Positions 1 to 8,121 are shown, counted from the first letter of the stretch. The stretch is DNA of 64,000 nt from Azorhizobium oxalatiphilum (GCF_014635325.1 NZ_BMCT01000002.1:186001-250000), one strand, 5' to 3'. The notes: generated by a model not told the origin, from the letters alone. Made by a program: numbers and translations.

Positions 1-382
1 CGTGCTCCACGAGCTGGATCTCGATGCCGGGATAACGACTGCGATAGAGGGCGAACAGCGGCGCGAACAGCGTGTCCGAGCCCAGCGGCGGCAGGCCGAG
101 GCGCAGGCTGCCGCGCTTGAGGCCGCGCAATTCACCCAGCTCGGCCACGAGGTCGTCGCGCTCTGCCAGCATGGTGAGGGCACGGCGATAAACGATCTCG
201 CCCGCCGCCGTCAGCTTGCTCTTGTGGCCGACGCGGTCGAGGAGGGGGACGCCAAGCTCCTCCTCCAGCTGCTTCACCGCTTTGCTGATGGTGCTCTGAG
301 TGGCGAACACGGCCTTGGCGGCCTGCGAGAAGCCGCCCTGCCGCACCACCTCGACGAAGGCGCGAAGGGTTCGTAATTCCAT
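1..382 (-). CDS. LysR-family transcriptional regulator (3' part off the window)
   Basis: The minus strand from an ATG at 382 reads MELRTLRAFVEVVRQGGFSQ and continues into a typical LysR winged helix-turn-helix (SQAAKAVFATQSTISKAVKQ), then a linker and the start of the substrate-binding domain (GSLRLGLPPLGSDTLF). It has no stop before the left edge, so only about 127 N-terminal residues are present. It is transcribed away from the cidA/lrgB-type pair starting at 504. That is the usual arrangement for a CidR-like activator of a divergent cidAB operon, so control of that operon is a reasonable inference. The ligand is unknown. Confidence 0.9.
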   Translation of the reverse strand, partial: MELRTLRAFVEVVRQGGFSQAAKAVFATQSTISKAVKQLEEELGVPLLDRVGHKSKLTAAGEIVYRRALTMLAERDDLVAELGELRGLKRGSLRLGLPPLGSDTLFAPLFALYRSRYPGIEIQLVEH

Positions 383-424
383 TACTATTCCATATGCGAC
401 TTATCTAAATTCCGCCAATTCATT

Positions 425-449
425 TTACGCATACTGCGATGCAGCGTAA
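425..449. promoter_or_regulatory. inverted repeat, candidate LysR operator
   Basis: The perfect inverted repeat TTACGC-N13-GCGTAA lies between the divergent LysR gene and cidA. A second dyad, CTGC-GAT-GCAG, lies inside it at 434-444. LysR proteins bind partly palindromic sites in such divergent spacers. The assignment is inferred from position and symmetry. Confidence 0.4.
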
Positions 450-503
450 TGATATGGGCAAGCCGGAGTCGCCGGCACCTTCCAGCATTTCCAAAGCATC
501 GCC

Positions 504-899
504 ATGATCCAGCGCTCCTTCTCCCTCCTCACCATGTTGCGCCGCACACGTCTGGCGCAGGTGGTCCTGCTCGCCATCGTCTGGTTCGTCAGCGATCTGG
601 CGGTGCGCGCCTTCGACCTGCCGCTGCCGGCGGGCGTGATCGGCATGGTCGCGGTTCTGGCGCTGCTGGGTTCCGGCGTGCTGAAGGTTCATTCGGTCTC
701 GGGTGGGGCCAAATGGCTGCTGGCGGAAATGCTGCTGTTCTTCGTGCCGTCGGTTCTGGCGGTGCTGGATCACTCGGAATTCCTCGGGGCCGTCGGCCTC
801 AAGATCGCGGCGGTGATCGTGGTGGGCACGGTCCTCGTGATGGCCTCCACGGCGCTGACCGTGGACCTGTGCTACCGCTGGAGAGCCCGCCATGCCTGA
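504..899 (+). CDS. CidA/LrgA-family holin-like membrane protein
   Basis: This 131-residue protein has four predicted hydrophobic segments and the CidA/LrgA signature region (LPLPAGVIGMVAVLALLGSG and a following AEMLLFFVPSVLAVL). Family members are small inner-membrane proteins related to phage holins. They are linked to murein hydrolase export, programmed lysis and, in some bacteria, pyruvate or overflow-metabolite transport. The gene overlaps the next one (lrgB type) by 8 bp, so the pair is co-translated. CidA versus LrgA cannot be decided from sequence alone. The upstream ribosome site is weak. Confidence 0.85.
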   Translation: MIQRSFSLLTMLRRTRLAQVVLLAIVWFVSDLAVRAFDLPLPAGVIGMVAVLALLGSGVLKVHSVSGGAKWLLAEMLLFFVPSVLAVLDHSEFLGAVGLKIAAVIVVGTVLVMASTALTVDLCYRWRARHA

Positions 900-1593
900 C
901 GCCATGCAAGGCGTGCTGACCGCGCTGTTCTGGTCGGTCATCACCATCGGCTGCTATGTGCTGGCGCGGATCATCGCCAAGCGGTTTCCGGCCTGGTGGT
1001 CCTCTCCGCTGCTGCTGGCCCCGATCATGGTGGGGGCGATCATCCTCCTGCTGCATGCGGGCTATGCCTCCTACATCAAGGGCACCCACTGGCTGGCGCT
1101 GATGATGGGGCCGGCGACGGTGGCCTTCGCCATCCCGCTCTATGAGCATCGTGAGACCATCAAGCGCCATTGGCCGGTTCTGCTGGCAGGTGTCGCCATC
1201 GGCAGCACCACGGCCATCGGCACCGCCTTCGCGCTGGCCTATTACCTCGACATCCCGGCGGCTCTGCGCACCAGCCTGCTGCCGCGTTCCACCTCCACGC
1301 CCTTCGCCATGGCGGTGTCCAGCGATCTGGGCGGCATGCCGGAATTGACCGCTGTGTTCGTCATCATCACCGGCGTGACCGGGGCGGCGTTCGGCGAGTT
1401 TATGCTGCGGGTGATGCCGCTGCGCTCTTCACTGGCGCGGGGTGCCTTCCTGGGCATGGGCGCCCACGGTGCGGGTGTCGCCAAGGCCCACCAGATCGGC
1501 GCCGAGGAGGGCTCCATCGCCGGCCTCGTGATGATCCTCGCCGGCTGCTTCAACCTGATGATGGCCCCGGTGGTCGCGCTGATGATGACCTGA
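892..1593 (+). CDS. LrgB/CidB-family membrane protein
   Basis: This is a 233-residue polytopic protein of the LrgB family. Recognisable features are the TPFAMAVSSDLGGMPELTA region, the ITGVTGAAFGEFML segment and the late GAHGAGVAKAHQIG motif that is characteristic of the family. LrgB/CidB is the partner of the small CidA/LrgA protein encoded just upstream with overlapping reading frames. Together they probably form a membrane complex acting in autolysis control or metabolite export. A strong terminator follows, so the operon appears to be just these two genes. Confidence 0.88.
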   Translation: MPDAMQGVLTALFWSVITIGCYVLARIIAKRFPAWWSSPLLLAPIMVGAIILLLHAGYASYIKGTHWLALMMGPATVAFAIPLYEHRETIKRHWPVLLAGVAIGSTTAIGTAFALAYYLDIPAALRTSLLPRSTSTPFAMAVSSDLGGMPELTAVFVIITGVTGAAFGEFMLRVMPLRSSLARGAFLGMGAHGAGVAKAHQIGAEEGSIAGLVMILAGCFNLMMAPVVALMMT

Positions 1594-1618
1594 TCCCGAA
1601 AGCGGGAAAGGGCGAGCA

Positions 1619-1659
1619 AACGAAAACAGGCGGTCCCAGCGGGACCGCCTGTTTTCGTT
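1619..1659 (+). terminator. rho-independent terminator after lrgB-type gene
   Basis: A 19-bp perfect stem (left arm 1619-1637, loop AGC, right arm 1641-1659) ends in TTTTCGTT. The symmetric A/T flanks mean it could work in both directions, but it sits 26 bp after the lrgB stop. Confidence 0.85.
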
Positions 1660-1681
1660 CGGATGGCGGGTGCGCCCGTTG

Positions 1682-1789
1682 CCTGGAGCGTTTCCGTGTT
1701 TCATGGAAACGCAGAAACACTCCAACTCATTGATAGAGAACGTATTGTCGCTTGAATTGCAAAGCAATCCAAGCCGGACATGCTCTAGG
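1682..1789. repeat. 108-bp two-hairpin palindromic intergenic element
   Basis: The element is bounded by CCTGGAGC at 1682-1689 and GCTCTAGG at 1782-1789, which are inverted repeats matching at 7 of 8 positions. Inside are an imperfect 17-bp hairpin (arms 1686-1702 and 1706-1722, 3 mismatches), an A/T-rich spacer, and a 10-bp hairpin (arms 1751-1760 and 1764-1773, 1 mismatch). There is no coding potential. Its right end coincides with the TAG stop of ctaA. It looks like a REP/MITE-type dispersed repeat, but only one copy is in this window. Confidence 0.55.
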
Positions 1790-2888
1790 CCAGGGCGGGG
1801 ACAGGCGCTTGCGCGCGGGCCACATCGCTGGCGTGGACGGTCGCCACGATGAGCACCACGGCAGCGCCGAACTGGTGGGCAAGGGCGATGTCCAGCGGCA
1901 CCATGTGGATGAGCGTCAGCACGCCCAGTGTCGCCTGACCCGCGATGAGGGCGAACAGGATCCACGCTCCGCGCCCCGCCGGGCCGCCGATGCGGCCGGC
2001 ATCCAGAGCGTGCAGCGCCGCTACGGCGAACAGCGTATAGGCGATCATCCGGTGCACAAACTGCACCGTCATGACGTTCTCGAACAGGTTGCGCCACGCC
2101 GGCTCCATGGCCCCGAGTTGGGAGGCATGGGGGATGAAGCGCCCGTCCATCAGCGGCCAGGTGTTGAAGGTCAGCCCTGCATCCAGCCCGGCCACCAGTC
2201 CGCCGGCGAAGATCTGCAACAGCACGAGGCCCACCAGCACATAGGCACCGGCGCGCACGCGGCCGGGCACCGCCTGCCGCGCCCGTGCGGTGAGCCCGCG
2301 CGCTACCCACACCGTGGCGGCGAGAATGATGCAGGCCAGCGTGAGATGGATGGCGAGGCGATACTGGCTCACGGAGGTGCGCTGGGTGAGGCCGGAGGCC
2401 ACCATCCACCAGCCCACAGCGCCTTGCAGGCCGCCCAGCACGAACAGGGCAAGGCAACGGGCAAGGAGGGCGCCGCGCAGCACGCCGCGCACGGCGAACC
2501 AGACGAAGGGCAGGAAGAAGGCAAAGCCGATGATACGGCCCAGCAGCCGATGGCCCCACTCCCACCAGAAGATGCGCTTGAAGCCTTCCAGCCCCATGCC
2601 CTTGTTGAGGATCTCGTACTGGGGAATGGTCTTGTACTTCTCGAATTCCGCCTGCCATGCGGCCTCCGAGAGTGGCGGCAGGGTGCCGGTGACGGGCTTC
2701 CATTCGGTGATGGAAAGCCCCGACTCGGTGAGGCGCGTGGCGCCGCCCACTACCACCATGAGCACGATCAGGGCCGAAACCGCATAGAGCCAGAGGCGAA
2801 CCGCGCGATGGCCCGTGACGGTCGGCGGGTGCGCCGCGTCCATGACGGAAATCCCCTGCGCCTGCGACATCACTCCATGCTCCTGCAT
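1785..2888 (-). CDS. ctaA: heme A synthase (COX15/CtaA)
   Basis: This 367-residue membrane protein converts heme O to heme A for aa3-type cytochrome oxidase. The alphaproteobacterial/mitochondrial COX15 type is recognised by [19 protein letters not shown] near residue 50, the [11 protein letters not shown] loop, the [10 protein letters not shown] heme-ligand helix and the late [14 protein letters not shown] and [11 protein letters not shown] histidine helices. About eight transmembrane segments are expected. The ATG at 2888 follows GGGAGGGCAG. An internal ATG six codons later is also possible. The cytochrome oxidase genes themselves are not in the window. Confidence 0.96.
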   Translation of the reverse strand: MQEHGVMSQAQGISVMDAAHPPTVTGHRAVRLWLYAVSALIVLMVVVGGATRLTESGLSITEWKPVTGTLPPLSEAAWQAEFEKYKTIPQYEILNKGMGLEGFKRIFWWEWGHRLLGRIIGFAFFLPFVWFAVRGVLRGALLARCLALFVLGGLQGAVGWWMVASGLTQRTSVSQYRLAIHLTLACIILAATVWVARGLTARARQAVPGRVRAGAYVLVGLVLLQIFAGGLVAGLDAGLTFNTWPLMDGRFIPHASQLGAMEPAWRNLFENVMTVQFVHRMIAYTLFAVAALHALDAGRIGGPAGRGAWILFALIAGQATLGVLTLIHMVPLDIALAHQFGAAVVLIVATVHASDVARAQAPVPALA

Positions 2889-3044
2889 CTGCCCTCCCGG
2901 CGCGATCCGTTATAGACCGGAACATGGCCGTGCAAGGCATGCCGTCGCGGGGAGCGTGCACCTGTGCGTGACGGAAAGCAGCAGCGGGGGCGGGCGGAGC
3001 GCTTCCTGAAGTTGGGAATCAGGTGAATGTTCGCCGACAAGCTG

Positions 3045-3073
3045 TTGATGTGTCGGGGTAACTCTTGTTTTAA
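3045..3073 (+). promoter_or_regulatory. possible promoter of the DUF2842 gene
   Basis: TTGATG (3045-3050), a 17-bp spacer, then TTTTAA (3068-3073) lie 25 bp before the ATG at 3099. The match to a sigma-70 consensus is moderate. Confidence 0.33.
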
Positions 3074-3098
3074 AGTGATGATTCAACAGGGAGGGCGC

Positions 3099-3311
3099 AT
3101 GCGCCAGCGGGTGCGAAAGCTGATCGGCACGGTGCTCATGCTGGTGCTGGTGGTGGTCTGGGCTGTCAGCGCCATGGCGCTGGCGCAGGGCCGTGTCACC
3201 GATCTGCCCTGGGCATGGCAGACGGTGTGCTACGTGCTGCTGGGCATTGCCTGGGTGCTGCCGGCCATGGTGCTCATCCGCTGGATGGAGCGGCCCGACC
3301 GGAAGGTCTGA
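3099..3311 (+). CDS. DUF2842 family small membrane protein
   Basis: This is a 70-residue protein beginning MRQRVRKLIGTVLM, with two hydrophobic helices (about 8-28 and 42-62) and a charged tail WMERPDRKV. It matches the DUF2842 family of short alphaproteobacterial membrane proteins, whose function is unknown. The ATG at 3099 is preferred over an upstream in-frame ATG at 3027 because AGGGAGGG precedes it and family members are about 70 residues long. It is divergent from ctaA. Confidence 0.75.
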   Translation: MRQRVRKLIGTVLMLVLVVVWAVSAMALAQGRVTDLPWAWQTVCYVLLGIAWVLPAMVLIRWMERPDRKV

Positions 3312-3314
3312 TCC

Positions 3315-4754
3315 TCAGGCCGCGTGAGACGCCGGCTGTTGGACAGGTGTCATAAGGCTCGGCACCGGCAGGGCCAGAGCGGCGTCCGTCTCGGGCGCCG
3401 TGTCTGCCTCGCGCGCGTCATCGGCGAAGTTCAGCGGGAGCATCACCACCCGGGCAAAACCCTTGGCGGCGAGCCCGTCATAAGCCTCCACCGCGCCAGT
3501 GGTGTCTTCATGCAGGGCGATGAGCAGCGGCGAGAGCGCCGCCAGCCGTTCAGCCCCCGGCGTGCCGGCAAGGCCCGGCGCGGCGACGATGACGCGGCTG
3601 TAGGTCTGGCGCAGGGCCTGCAGGATCAGCGTCAGGCGCTCCGCATTCACCACGCTGGCACCGCTGCGATTGTCGCGGCCCGGCGGGATGAGGTGGGCGC
3701 GGGACGCGACGTCGCGATGGATGCATTCGCTGAAGCTTGCCACGCCGAACAGCAACTCAGCCATGCCCGGCGCACGCGGATCGAGGGTGAGGCGAGACAG
3801 GATGGAGGCTTCGCCGTCCAGCGCCACGAACACCACCTGATCCTCGCTGTCGGCCAGCCGCCGGGCCAGCATGAGGCTGCAGGCGGCGGACTCGTCCGGC
3901 AGATCGCCCGAGGTGAGAATGACGAGATCACTCTTCTCTGCCGAGCCGACCGTATCCATGAGCCGGTCCACGGCCGCATCGGGCGCGAGGCTTCCCCCCG
4001 CCGTCGAGCGCAGCCAGGAGACGCGACGATCGCTGGGGCATTCCTGCGGCAGCGCATTGTGCACCACGGCGCCGGTCAGCCGCGCGGGGCGGCGGCGCAG
4101 ATGCAGCGTGGTGGCTGCGGCAAGGCCGGCAGCAATCGCGAGCAGCACCAGCGCGCCCGTGGAAGGCAGGTCGGGCATGCGGGCACTGCTGGCAGGGCTG
4201 GCCAGCCGCAGGGTGGGGGCCGGGTCGCGCGGGGCATCGGCGCCTTCGCGCACGCTGGCGTCCAGCGTCAGCAACGCGCCGGCATAGGCATTTGCGACCC
4301 GCCGGGCGCGGGCGGCATCCGGCAGGGACACGGCGATATCCAGCGCGCGGCCGTTCTGCTGCGCGCTCACGGCCAGCGCTTCAGCCAGCGTGCGGGCGGC
4401 GCGGTTCATGAGCGCCGCCTCGTCGCCGTCCGGCCGACGCCAGAGGGAGGTGAGCAGGGGTGTCGATTGGGCGGCCAGCGCCTTGGTGTCGACGGGGCCG
4501 AGTGCGCGGGCGACCTCGAAGGCCAGTTCGCGGGAGGACAGCAACTGGATATTGCCCCGCACCACCGCCGGGGCGGGCTGCGTCGCCATCTCGAAGCTCA
4601 ACTCCGCATGGGAGGTGTAGCGCAGCGGCAGGCAGAGAACGAGCGCCAGCAGGCCGACGAGAAGCCAGGCAAGCGCGGGTCCGCGCCGCGCCAGCCACGT
4701 CGTCGGCGTGTCGGTGTCCGTCATGGCTGCCTCGAAGGCGAATGTCTGCGCCAT
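3315..4754 (-). CDS. Wzz/Wzc-like polysaccharide co-polymerase with degenerate ATPase domain
   Basis: The 479-residue protein has a transmembrane helix at about 26-46, a short Wzz-like periplasmic segment (about 47-198, with LRYTSHAELSFEMA at its start), a second helix at about 199-218, and a cytosolic CpsD/BY-kinase-like domain from about 275. In that domain the usual Walker A GEGKS is replaced (SGDLPDESAACSLML, residues 282-296), so no P-loop lysine is present. The Walker A' region (VVFVALDGEAS) is also altered. The tail lacks a tyrosine cluster. No polysaccharide gene cluster adjoins it. It may be a scaffold rather than a kinase. GGGAAAGAG precedes the ATG at 4754. An ATG at 4724 is an alternative. 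Confidence 0.6.
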   Translation of the reverse strand: MAQTFAFEAAMTDTDTPTTWLARRGPALAWLLVGLLALVLCLPLRYTSHAELSFEMATQPAPAVVRGNIQLLSSRELAFEVARALGPVDTKALAAQSTPLLTSLWRRPDGDEAALMNRAARTLAEALAVSAQQNGRALDIAVSLPDAARARRVANAYAGALLTLDASVREGADAPRDPAPTLRLASPASSARMPDLPSTGALVLLAIAAGLAAATTLHLRRRPARLTGAVVHNALPQECPSDRRVSWLRSTAGGSLAPDAAVDRLMDTVGSAEKSDLVILTSGDLPDESAACSLMLARRLADSEDQVVFVALDGEASILSRLTLDPRAPGMAELLFGVASFSECIHRDVASRAHLIPPGRDNRSGASVVNAERLTLILQALRQTYSRVIVAAPGLAGTPGAERLAALSPLLIALHEDTTGAVEAYDGLAAKGFARVVMLPLNFADDAREADTAPETDAALALPVPSLMTPVQQPASHAA

Positions 4755-4863
4755 CGCTCGCTCTTTCCCAAGCCTTCCGTTTGATTCGAAAGGTTTCAGG
4801 ACCAGCGTGGCCTCTTATGGTTGATAGATGGTAAAGTCGAGAAATGCTTGCGGCATAACGGCT

Positions 4864-5688
4864 TCAGCGGTCTTCCCAGTATGGCTGACGCTTTCCGATC
4901 ATGGCGCTGATTCCCTCATCCGCATCGCGGGCGAGCATATTTTCGGCCATCACCTGCGACGCATAGGCATAGGCGTCGTCGAGGCCCATTTCCGCCTGCG
5001 TATAGAAAGCCGCTTTGCCCAGCTTCACCGGCACGCGTGATTTGGCGGCGATCTGTCGGGCGAAATCCATTGCCCCCGCCAGCGCCTCGCCGGATGGCAC
5101 CACCCGGTTCACCAGCCCCATGCGATGGGCCTCCTCGGCCTTCACCCAGTCGCCCAGCAGCAGCATCTCCATGGCGTGCTTGCGGCCCACGGAACGGGTC
5201 AGCGCCACCATGGGCGTGTGGCAGAACAGGCCGATATTGACGCCCGGAGTGCAGAAGCGGGCGTCCGCACCCGCAACTGCCAGATCGCAGCTCGCCACCA
5301 GTTGGCAGCCGGCGGCGGTGGCCATGCCCTCCACGGCCGCGATCACGGGCTGGGGCTGGCGGACGATACGGGTCATGAGGGTGGCGCAGCGGCGCAGCAC
5401 GTCCTCGAAATAGGCGCGGCCCCGGTCGGAATCGTTGCGATGGGACTGGATTTCCTTGAGGTCGTGGCCGGCGGAGAAGGCCGGGCCGTCGGCTGCCAGC
5501 ACGATGGCGCGCACATCCTTGTCGTCCGCCAACTGGTCGAGCGCGGTGGTCAGCTCGGCCATCATGCGTTCCGACAGGCTGTTGCGGCTCGACGGTCGCG
5601 CAAGGGTCAGGCATGCAACACCGTCACGATTATCCAGGCGCGTGAAGGCATCGTCGGCGGTGGGGACGGCGGTGTGGGGTGCATGCAT
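4864..5688 (-). CDS. enoyl-CoA hydratase/isomerase family protein (ECHDC3-like)
   Basis: This 274-residue crotonase-fold protein has the oxyanion-hole region FSAGHDLKE (residues 71-79) and the core GMATAAGCQLVASCD (121-135). The two glutamates that catalyse hydration in classical crotonases are replaced here: the first position is Gln129, and the second falls in TPGVNIGLF (about residue 149) where no Glu is present. The pattern resembles the ECHDC3 subfamily rather than a beta-oxidation hydratase, so the reaction is uncertain. GGGAGG precedes the ATG. It is divergent from a hotdog thioesterase gene, which suggests acyl-CoA metabolism. Confidence 0.85.
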   Translation of the reverse strand: MHAPHTAVPTADDAFTRLDNRDGVACLTLARPSSRNSLSERMMAELTTALDQLADDKDVRAIVLAADGPAFSAGHDLKEIQSHRNDSDRGRAYFEDVLRRCATLMTRIVRQPQPVIAAVEGMATAAGCQLVASCDLAVAGADARFCTPGVNIGLFCHTPMVALTRSVGRKHAMEMLLLGDWVKAEEAHRMGLVNRVVPSGEALAGAMDFARQIAAKSRVPVKLGKAAFYTQAEMGLDDAYAYASQVMAENMLARDADEGISAMIGKRQPYWEDR

Positions 5689-5787
5689 GCTGATCCTCCC
5701 GTATTGTTCTCTGTGTTGATGTTATCTTATGCAGCTTCAAACAAGCTTGGCGCGTCATAGGTAGGCTGCCCAGGGAGAATGTGAGCA

Positions 5788-6225
5788 ATGCTGTCGGTCA
5801 GTGGCGCCGGAATGTCGGTAGCGGATATGGAGGAGTTTCTCTCCCGCGAGTATCCGCAGTCTTTTGGACCCGGTCGTCCGCACCGCATCGAGGCTGTCGC
5901 GCCCGGCGCCGCCACCGTGCGCCTTGAGGCCGGCCAGGAGCATCTGCGCCCGGGCGGAACGGTGTCCGGTCCCGCGCTGATGGCGCTCGCCGACATCACC
6001 ATGTATGTGGCGCTCCTTGCCGAGCTCGGGCCGGTGACGCTGGCCGTGACCACGAATCTCAACATCAATTTCCTGCGCAAGCCCGAGCCCGGTGCGGTGA
6101 TCGCCGACGCGCACCTGATCAAGGTGGGGCGGCGCCTGTGCGTGGGCGAGATCGGCCTGCGGACCTCCAAGAGCCACGAACTGGTGGCCCATTGCGTGGC
6201 CACCTACCACATTCCCAACCACTGA
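5788..6225 (+). CDS. PaaI-family hotdog thioesterase
   Basis: This 145-residue single hotdog-domain protein has the family motif RPGGTVSGPALMALADIT (residues about 54-71) and the strand LAVTTNLNINFLRKP. Members hydrolyse acyl- or aryl-CoA thioesters as homotetramers in the cytosol. GGGAGA lies upstream of the ATG at 5788, and an internal ATG (MSVADMEEF) is a possible alternative start. It lies upstream of rplM-rpsI and is divergent from a crotonase-family gene, a grouping often seen in Rhizobiales. The substrate cannot be named from sequence. Confidence 0.85.
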   Translation: MLSVSGAGMSVADMEEFLSREYPQSFGPGRPHRIEAVAPGAATVRLEAGQEHLRPGGTVSGPALMALADITMYVALLAELGPVTLAVTTNLNINFLRKPEPGAVIADAHLIKVGRRLCVGEIGLRTSKSHELVAHCVATYHIPNH

Positions 6226-6250
6226 TCCGACCATCCGGGGCAACCGTCAC

Positions 6251-6271
6251 GCCGGCTTCGAGCCGGCTTTT
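6251..6271 (+). terminator. terminator after the PaaI-family gene
   Basis: A 7-bp stem GCCGGCT / AGCCGGC with a 3-nt loop is followed by TTTT. Confidence 0.6.
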
Positions 6272-6452
6272 GGTGTTGCCGGAGCGGTGCACATGCACGG
6301 CCTGCTCTGGTTTGCCGTGCGGCAGTGGTGTCCGGTTGCCGATGGCATGGGGCAGGGGACAAAAGCCCCGAAAAACAGGCTTTATTTTGTGGTGTTATAG
6401 CACCATTTTTTCAAGCCATTGATTTTACGTCATAAAATCGGGCGTACTCACG

Positions 6453-6481
6453 TTGACCGCGCATGCGGCCTCCGGTAGAAG
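6453..6481 (+). promoter_or_regulatory. candidate rplM-rpsI promoter
   Basis: TTGACC (6453-6458), a 17-bp spacer, then TAGAAG (6476-6481) lie 65 bp before the rplM ATG. The -35 and spacing resemble the better promoter found for rpsD in this window. Confidence 0.45.
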
Positions 6482-6546
6482 CCCCTGCATCGCCGGACAG
6501 CGCGCCAAAACGCGTCGCCCGGCCTTCTCATTTGGAAACGAACCCC

Positions 6547-7008
6547 ATGAAGACGTATTCGGCCAAGCCCGCCGATATCGAAAAGAAGTGGGTGGTGATC
6601 GACGCTTCCGGCCTCGTGGTCGGCCGCCTCGCGACTGTCATCGCCATGCGCCTGCGCGGCAAGCACCGCGCCACCTTCACCCCGCACGTGGACACCGGCG
6701 ACAACGTCGTGGTCATCAATGCGGAGAAGGCAGTCCTGACCGGCCGCAAGCGCGACCAGAAGGTCTACTACCACCACACCGGTTTCCCGGGCGGCATCAA
6801 GGAGCGGACTGCGAAGTTCATCCTCGAAGGTCGTTTCCCCGAGCGCGTGATCGAAAAGGCCGTGGAGCGCATGCTCGCCCGTGGCCCGCTCGGCCGCAAG
6901 ATCATGGGCAACCTGCGCGTTTACAAGGGCCCGAGCCATCCGCATGAGGCCCAGCAGCCGACCGTCCTCGACGTGGCCGCCCTCAACAGCAAGAATGTGA
7001 GGATCTGA
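6547..7008 (+). CDS. rplM: 50S ribosomal protein L13
   Basis: This 153-residue protein begins [20 protein letters not shown] and has the uL13 signature regions [16 protein letters not shown] and [20 protein letters not shown]13 is an early-assembly large-subunit protein that binds 23S rRNA. The start at 6547 is chosen over upstream in-frame codons because it matches the family N-terminus. rpsI follows 2 bp after the stop, so the two form the standard L13-S9 operon. Confidence 0.98.
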   Translation: MKTYSAKPADIEKKWVVIDASGLVVGRLATVIAMRLRGKHRATFTPHVDTGDNVVVINAEKAVLTGRKRDQKVYYHHTGFPGGIKERTAKFILEGRFPERVIEKAVERMLARGPLGRKIMGNLRVYKGPSHPHEAQQPTVLDVAALNSKNVRI

Positions 7009-7010
7009 CC

Positions 7011-7475
7011 ATGGCCGAGGCTTTCCAGTCCCTCGACGCTCTGTCGACCCAGCCCGAAGCCCCCGTGCATGTCCAGAAGCTGGACAAGCAGGGCCGCGCC
7101 TATGCCACCGGCAAGCGCAAGGACGCGGTCGCCCGCGTGTGGATTCGTCCCGGCACCGGCAAGATCACCGTGAACGACCGTCCGGTCGAGGTGTATTTCG
7201 CCCGTCCCGTGCTGCGTCTGATCATCAACCAGCCCTTCCAGGCTGCGGGCCGTGAAGGCGCCTACGACATCGTCTGCACGGTGTCCGGCGGTGGTCTCTC
7301 CGGCCAGGCCGGCGCGCTGCGCCATGGCCTGTCCCGCGCGCTCACCTATTATGAGCCCGAGCTGCGCAGCCCGCTGAAGAAGGGTGGCTTCCTGACCCGC
7401 GACAGCCGCGTGGTCGAGCGCAAGAAGTACGGCAAGGCCAAGGCCCGCCGCAGCTTCCAGTTCTCGAAGCGCTGA
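7011..7475 (+). CDS. rpsI: 30S ribosomal protein S9
   Basis: This 154-residue protein has a short alphaproteobacterial N-terminal extension, then [20 protein letters not shown], the [19 protein letters not shown] core and the basic C-terminal tail ending RRSFQFSKR that reaches the ribosomal P site. It is co-transcribed with rplM (2-bp gap) and followed by a strong terminator, so the operon contains only these two genes. The argC gene that often follows in related genomes is absent here. Confidence 0.98.
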   Translation: MAEAFQSLDALSTQPEAPVHVQKLDKQGRAYATGKRKDAVARVWIRPGTGKITVNDRPVEVYFARPVLRLIINQPFQAAGREGAYDIVCTVSGGGLSGQAGALRHGLSRALTYYEPELRSPLKKGGFLTRDSRVVERKKYGKAKARRSFQFSKR

Positions 7476-7500
7476 TCGGTCCTCACAGACCTTTGGAAGA

Positions 7501-7528
7501 ACGGCGGGGATTTCCCCGCCGTTTTTTT
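7501..7528 (+). terminator. rplM-rpsI terminator
   Basis: A 9-bp perfect stem ACGGCGGGG / CCCCGCCGT with a 4-nt loop is followed by seven T residues, 25 bp after the rpsI stop. Confidence 0.92.
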
Positions 7529-7577
7529 ATGCCCGCATGCCAGTGACGCATGGCCTTTGGTGGGCGGACCGTGAAAC

Positions 7578-7609
7578 GAAAAAGGCCGGGCAGATGCCCG
7601 GCCTTTTCG
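7578..7609 (-). terminator. terminator of the Pro-rich secreted protein gene
   Basis: A 12-bp stem (arms 7580-7591 and 7596-7607, reading GCCCGGCC on the minus strand) is followed on that strand by TTTTTCGTTT, just beyond the stop of the gene at 7625-7990. Confidence 0.85.
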
Positions 7610-7624
7610 ATTCTGGCTGTTGTC

Positions 7625-7990
7625 TCAGAAGCTCGGGGTATCGGCCGGCAGGGGGCTGAAGCCGCCACCCGAGGTGGGGTCGCCGGGCGGGGAGCCGCCG
7701 TCCAGGACGTCGATATCCTGCGGGAACACATAGTTCTCGTTGCGGTCATCGCCGAGCGGTACATCGGGGCGGATCGGCGCGCCGGGCCCGGGGTTCAGAT
7801 AGTTGCCCTGCGGGATCACCGGCAGTTCGATCACGTCCGGCTTGCGGGGATGGATCTCGATATGCGGCACCGGGCCGCTCGACTGCGCAAGCGCAACGGG
7901 GAGCGGGGCCAGCAGAGCCGATGCCGAAAGCACGCACAGGCCGATGCCGCGCCGGGCGGACACGCCCATGAAAGACCAGACCTTCGCCAT
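7625..7990 (-). CDS. hypothetical secreted Pro/Asp-rich protein
   Basis: The 121-residue product starts MAKVWSFMGVSARRGIG and has a clear signal peptide (hydrophobic LCVLSASALLAPLPVALAQ, probable cleavage after AQ near residue 36). The mature part is short, rich in Pro, Asp and Gly (IEIHPRKPDVIELPVIP, VFPQDIDVLDGG) and contains no Cys or catalytic motif. I do not recognise the family. The ATG at 7990 follows CCTGGGGG. The frame stays open further upstream, but that part is the shadow of the aldo/keto reductase gene. A good terminator follows. Confidence 0.6.
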   Translation of the reverse strand: MAKVWSFMGVSARRGIGLCVLSASALLAPLPVALAQSSGPVPHIEIHPRKPDVIELPVIPQGNYLNPGPGAPIRPDVPLGDDRNENYVFPQDIDVLDGGSPPGDPTSGGGFSPLPADTPSF

Positions 7991-8121
7991 GCCAACCCCC
8001 AGGGGAACGGATACCTGTAGTCGCTTAGGGTACCCCGACGCGAGACGCAAGCCGTGGCTGCGCCCCGCGTGCTGCGGCAGCCCCCGGTGGGGCGCCGCCG
8101 CAACATTTTGTGCCATAAGCC

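Larger units (their letters stand above)
6226..6546. other. intergenic region upstream of rplM
   Basis: The 321-bp spacer contains no convincing gene. It holds a terminator at 6251-6271, a small hairpin TGGTG-N6-CACCA at 6390-6405 followed by a T run, a perfect inverted repeat GATTTTA-N5-TAAAATC at 6421-6439, and a candidate promoter at 6453-6481. It is more A/T-rich around 6360-6440 than its surroundings. Confidence 0.6.
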
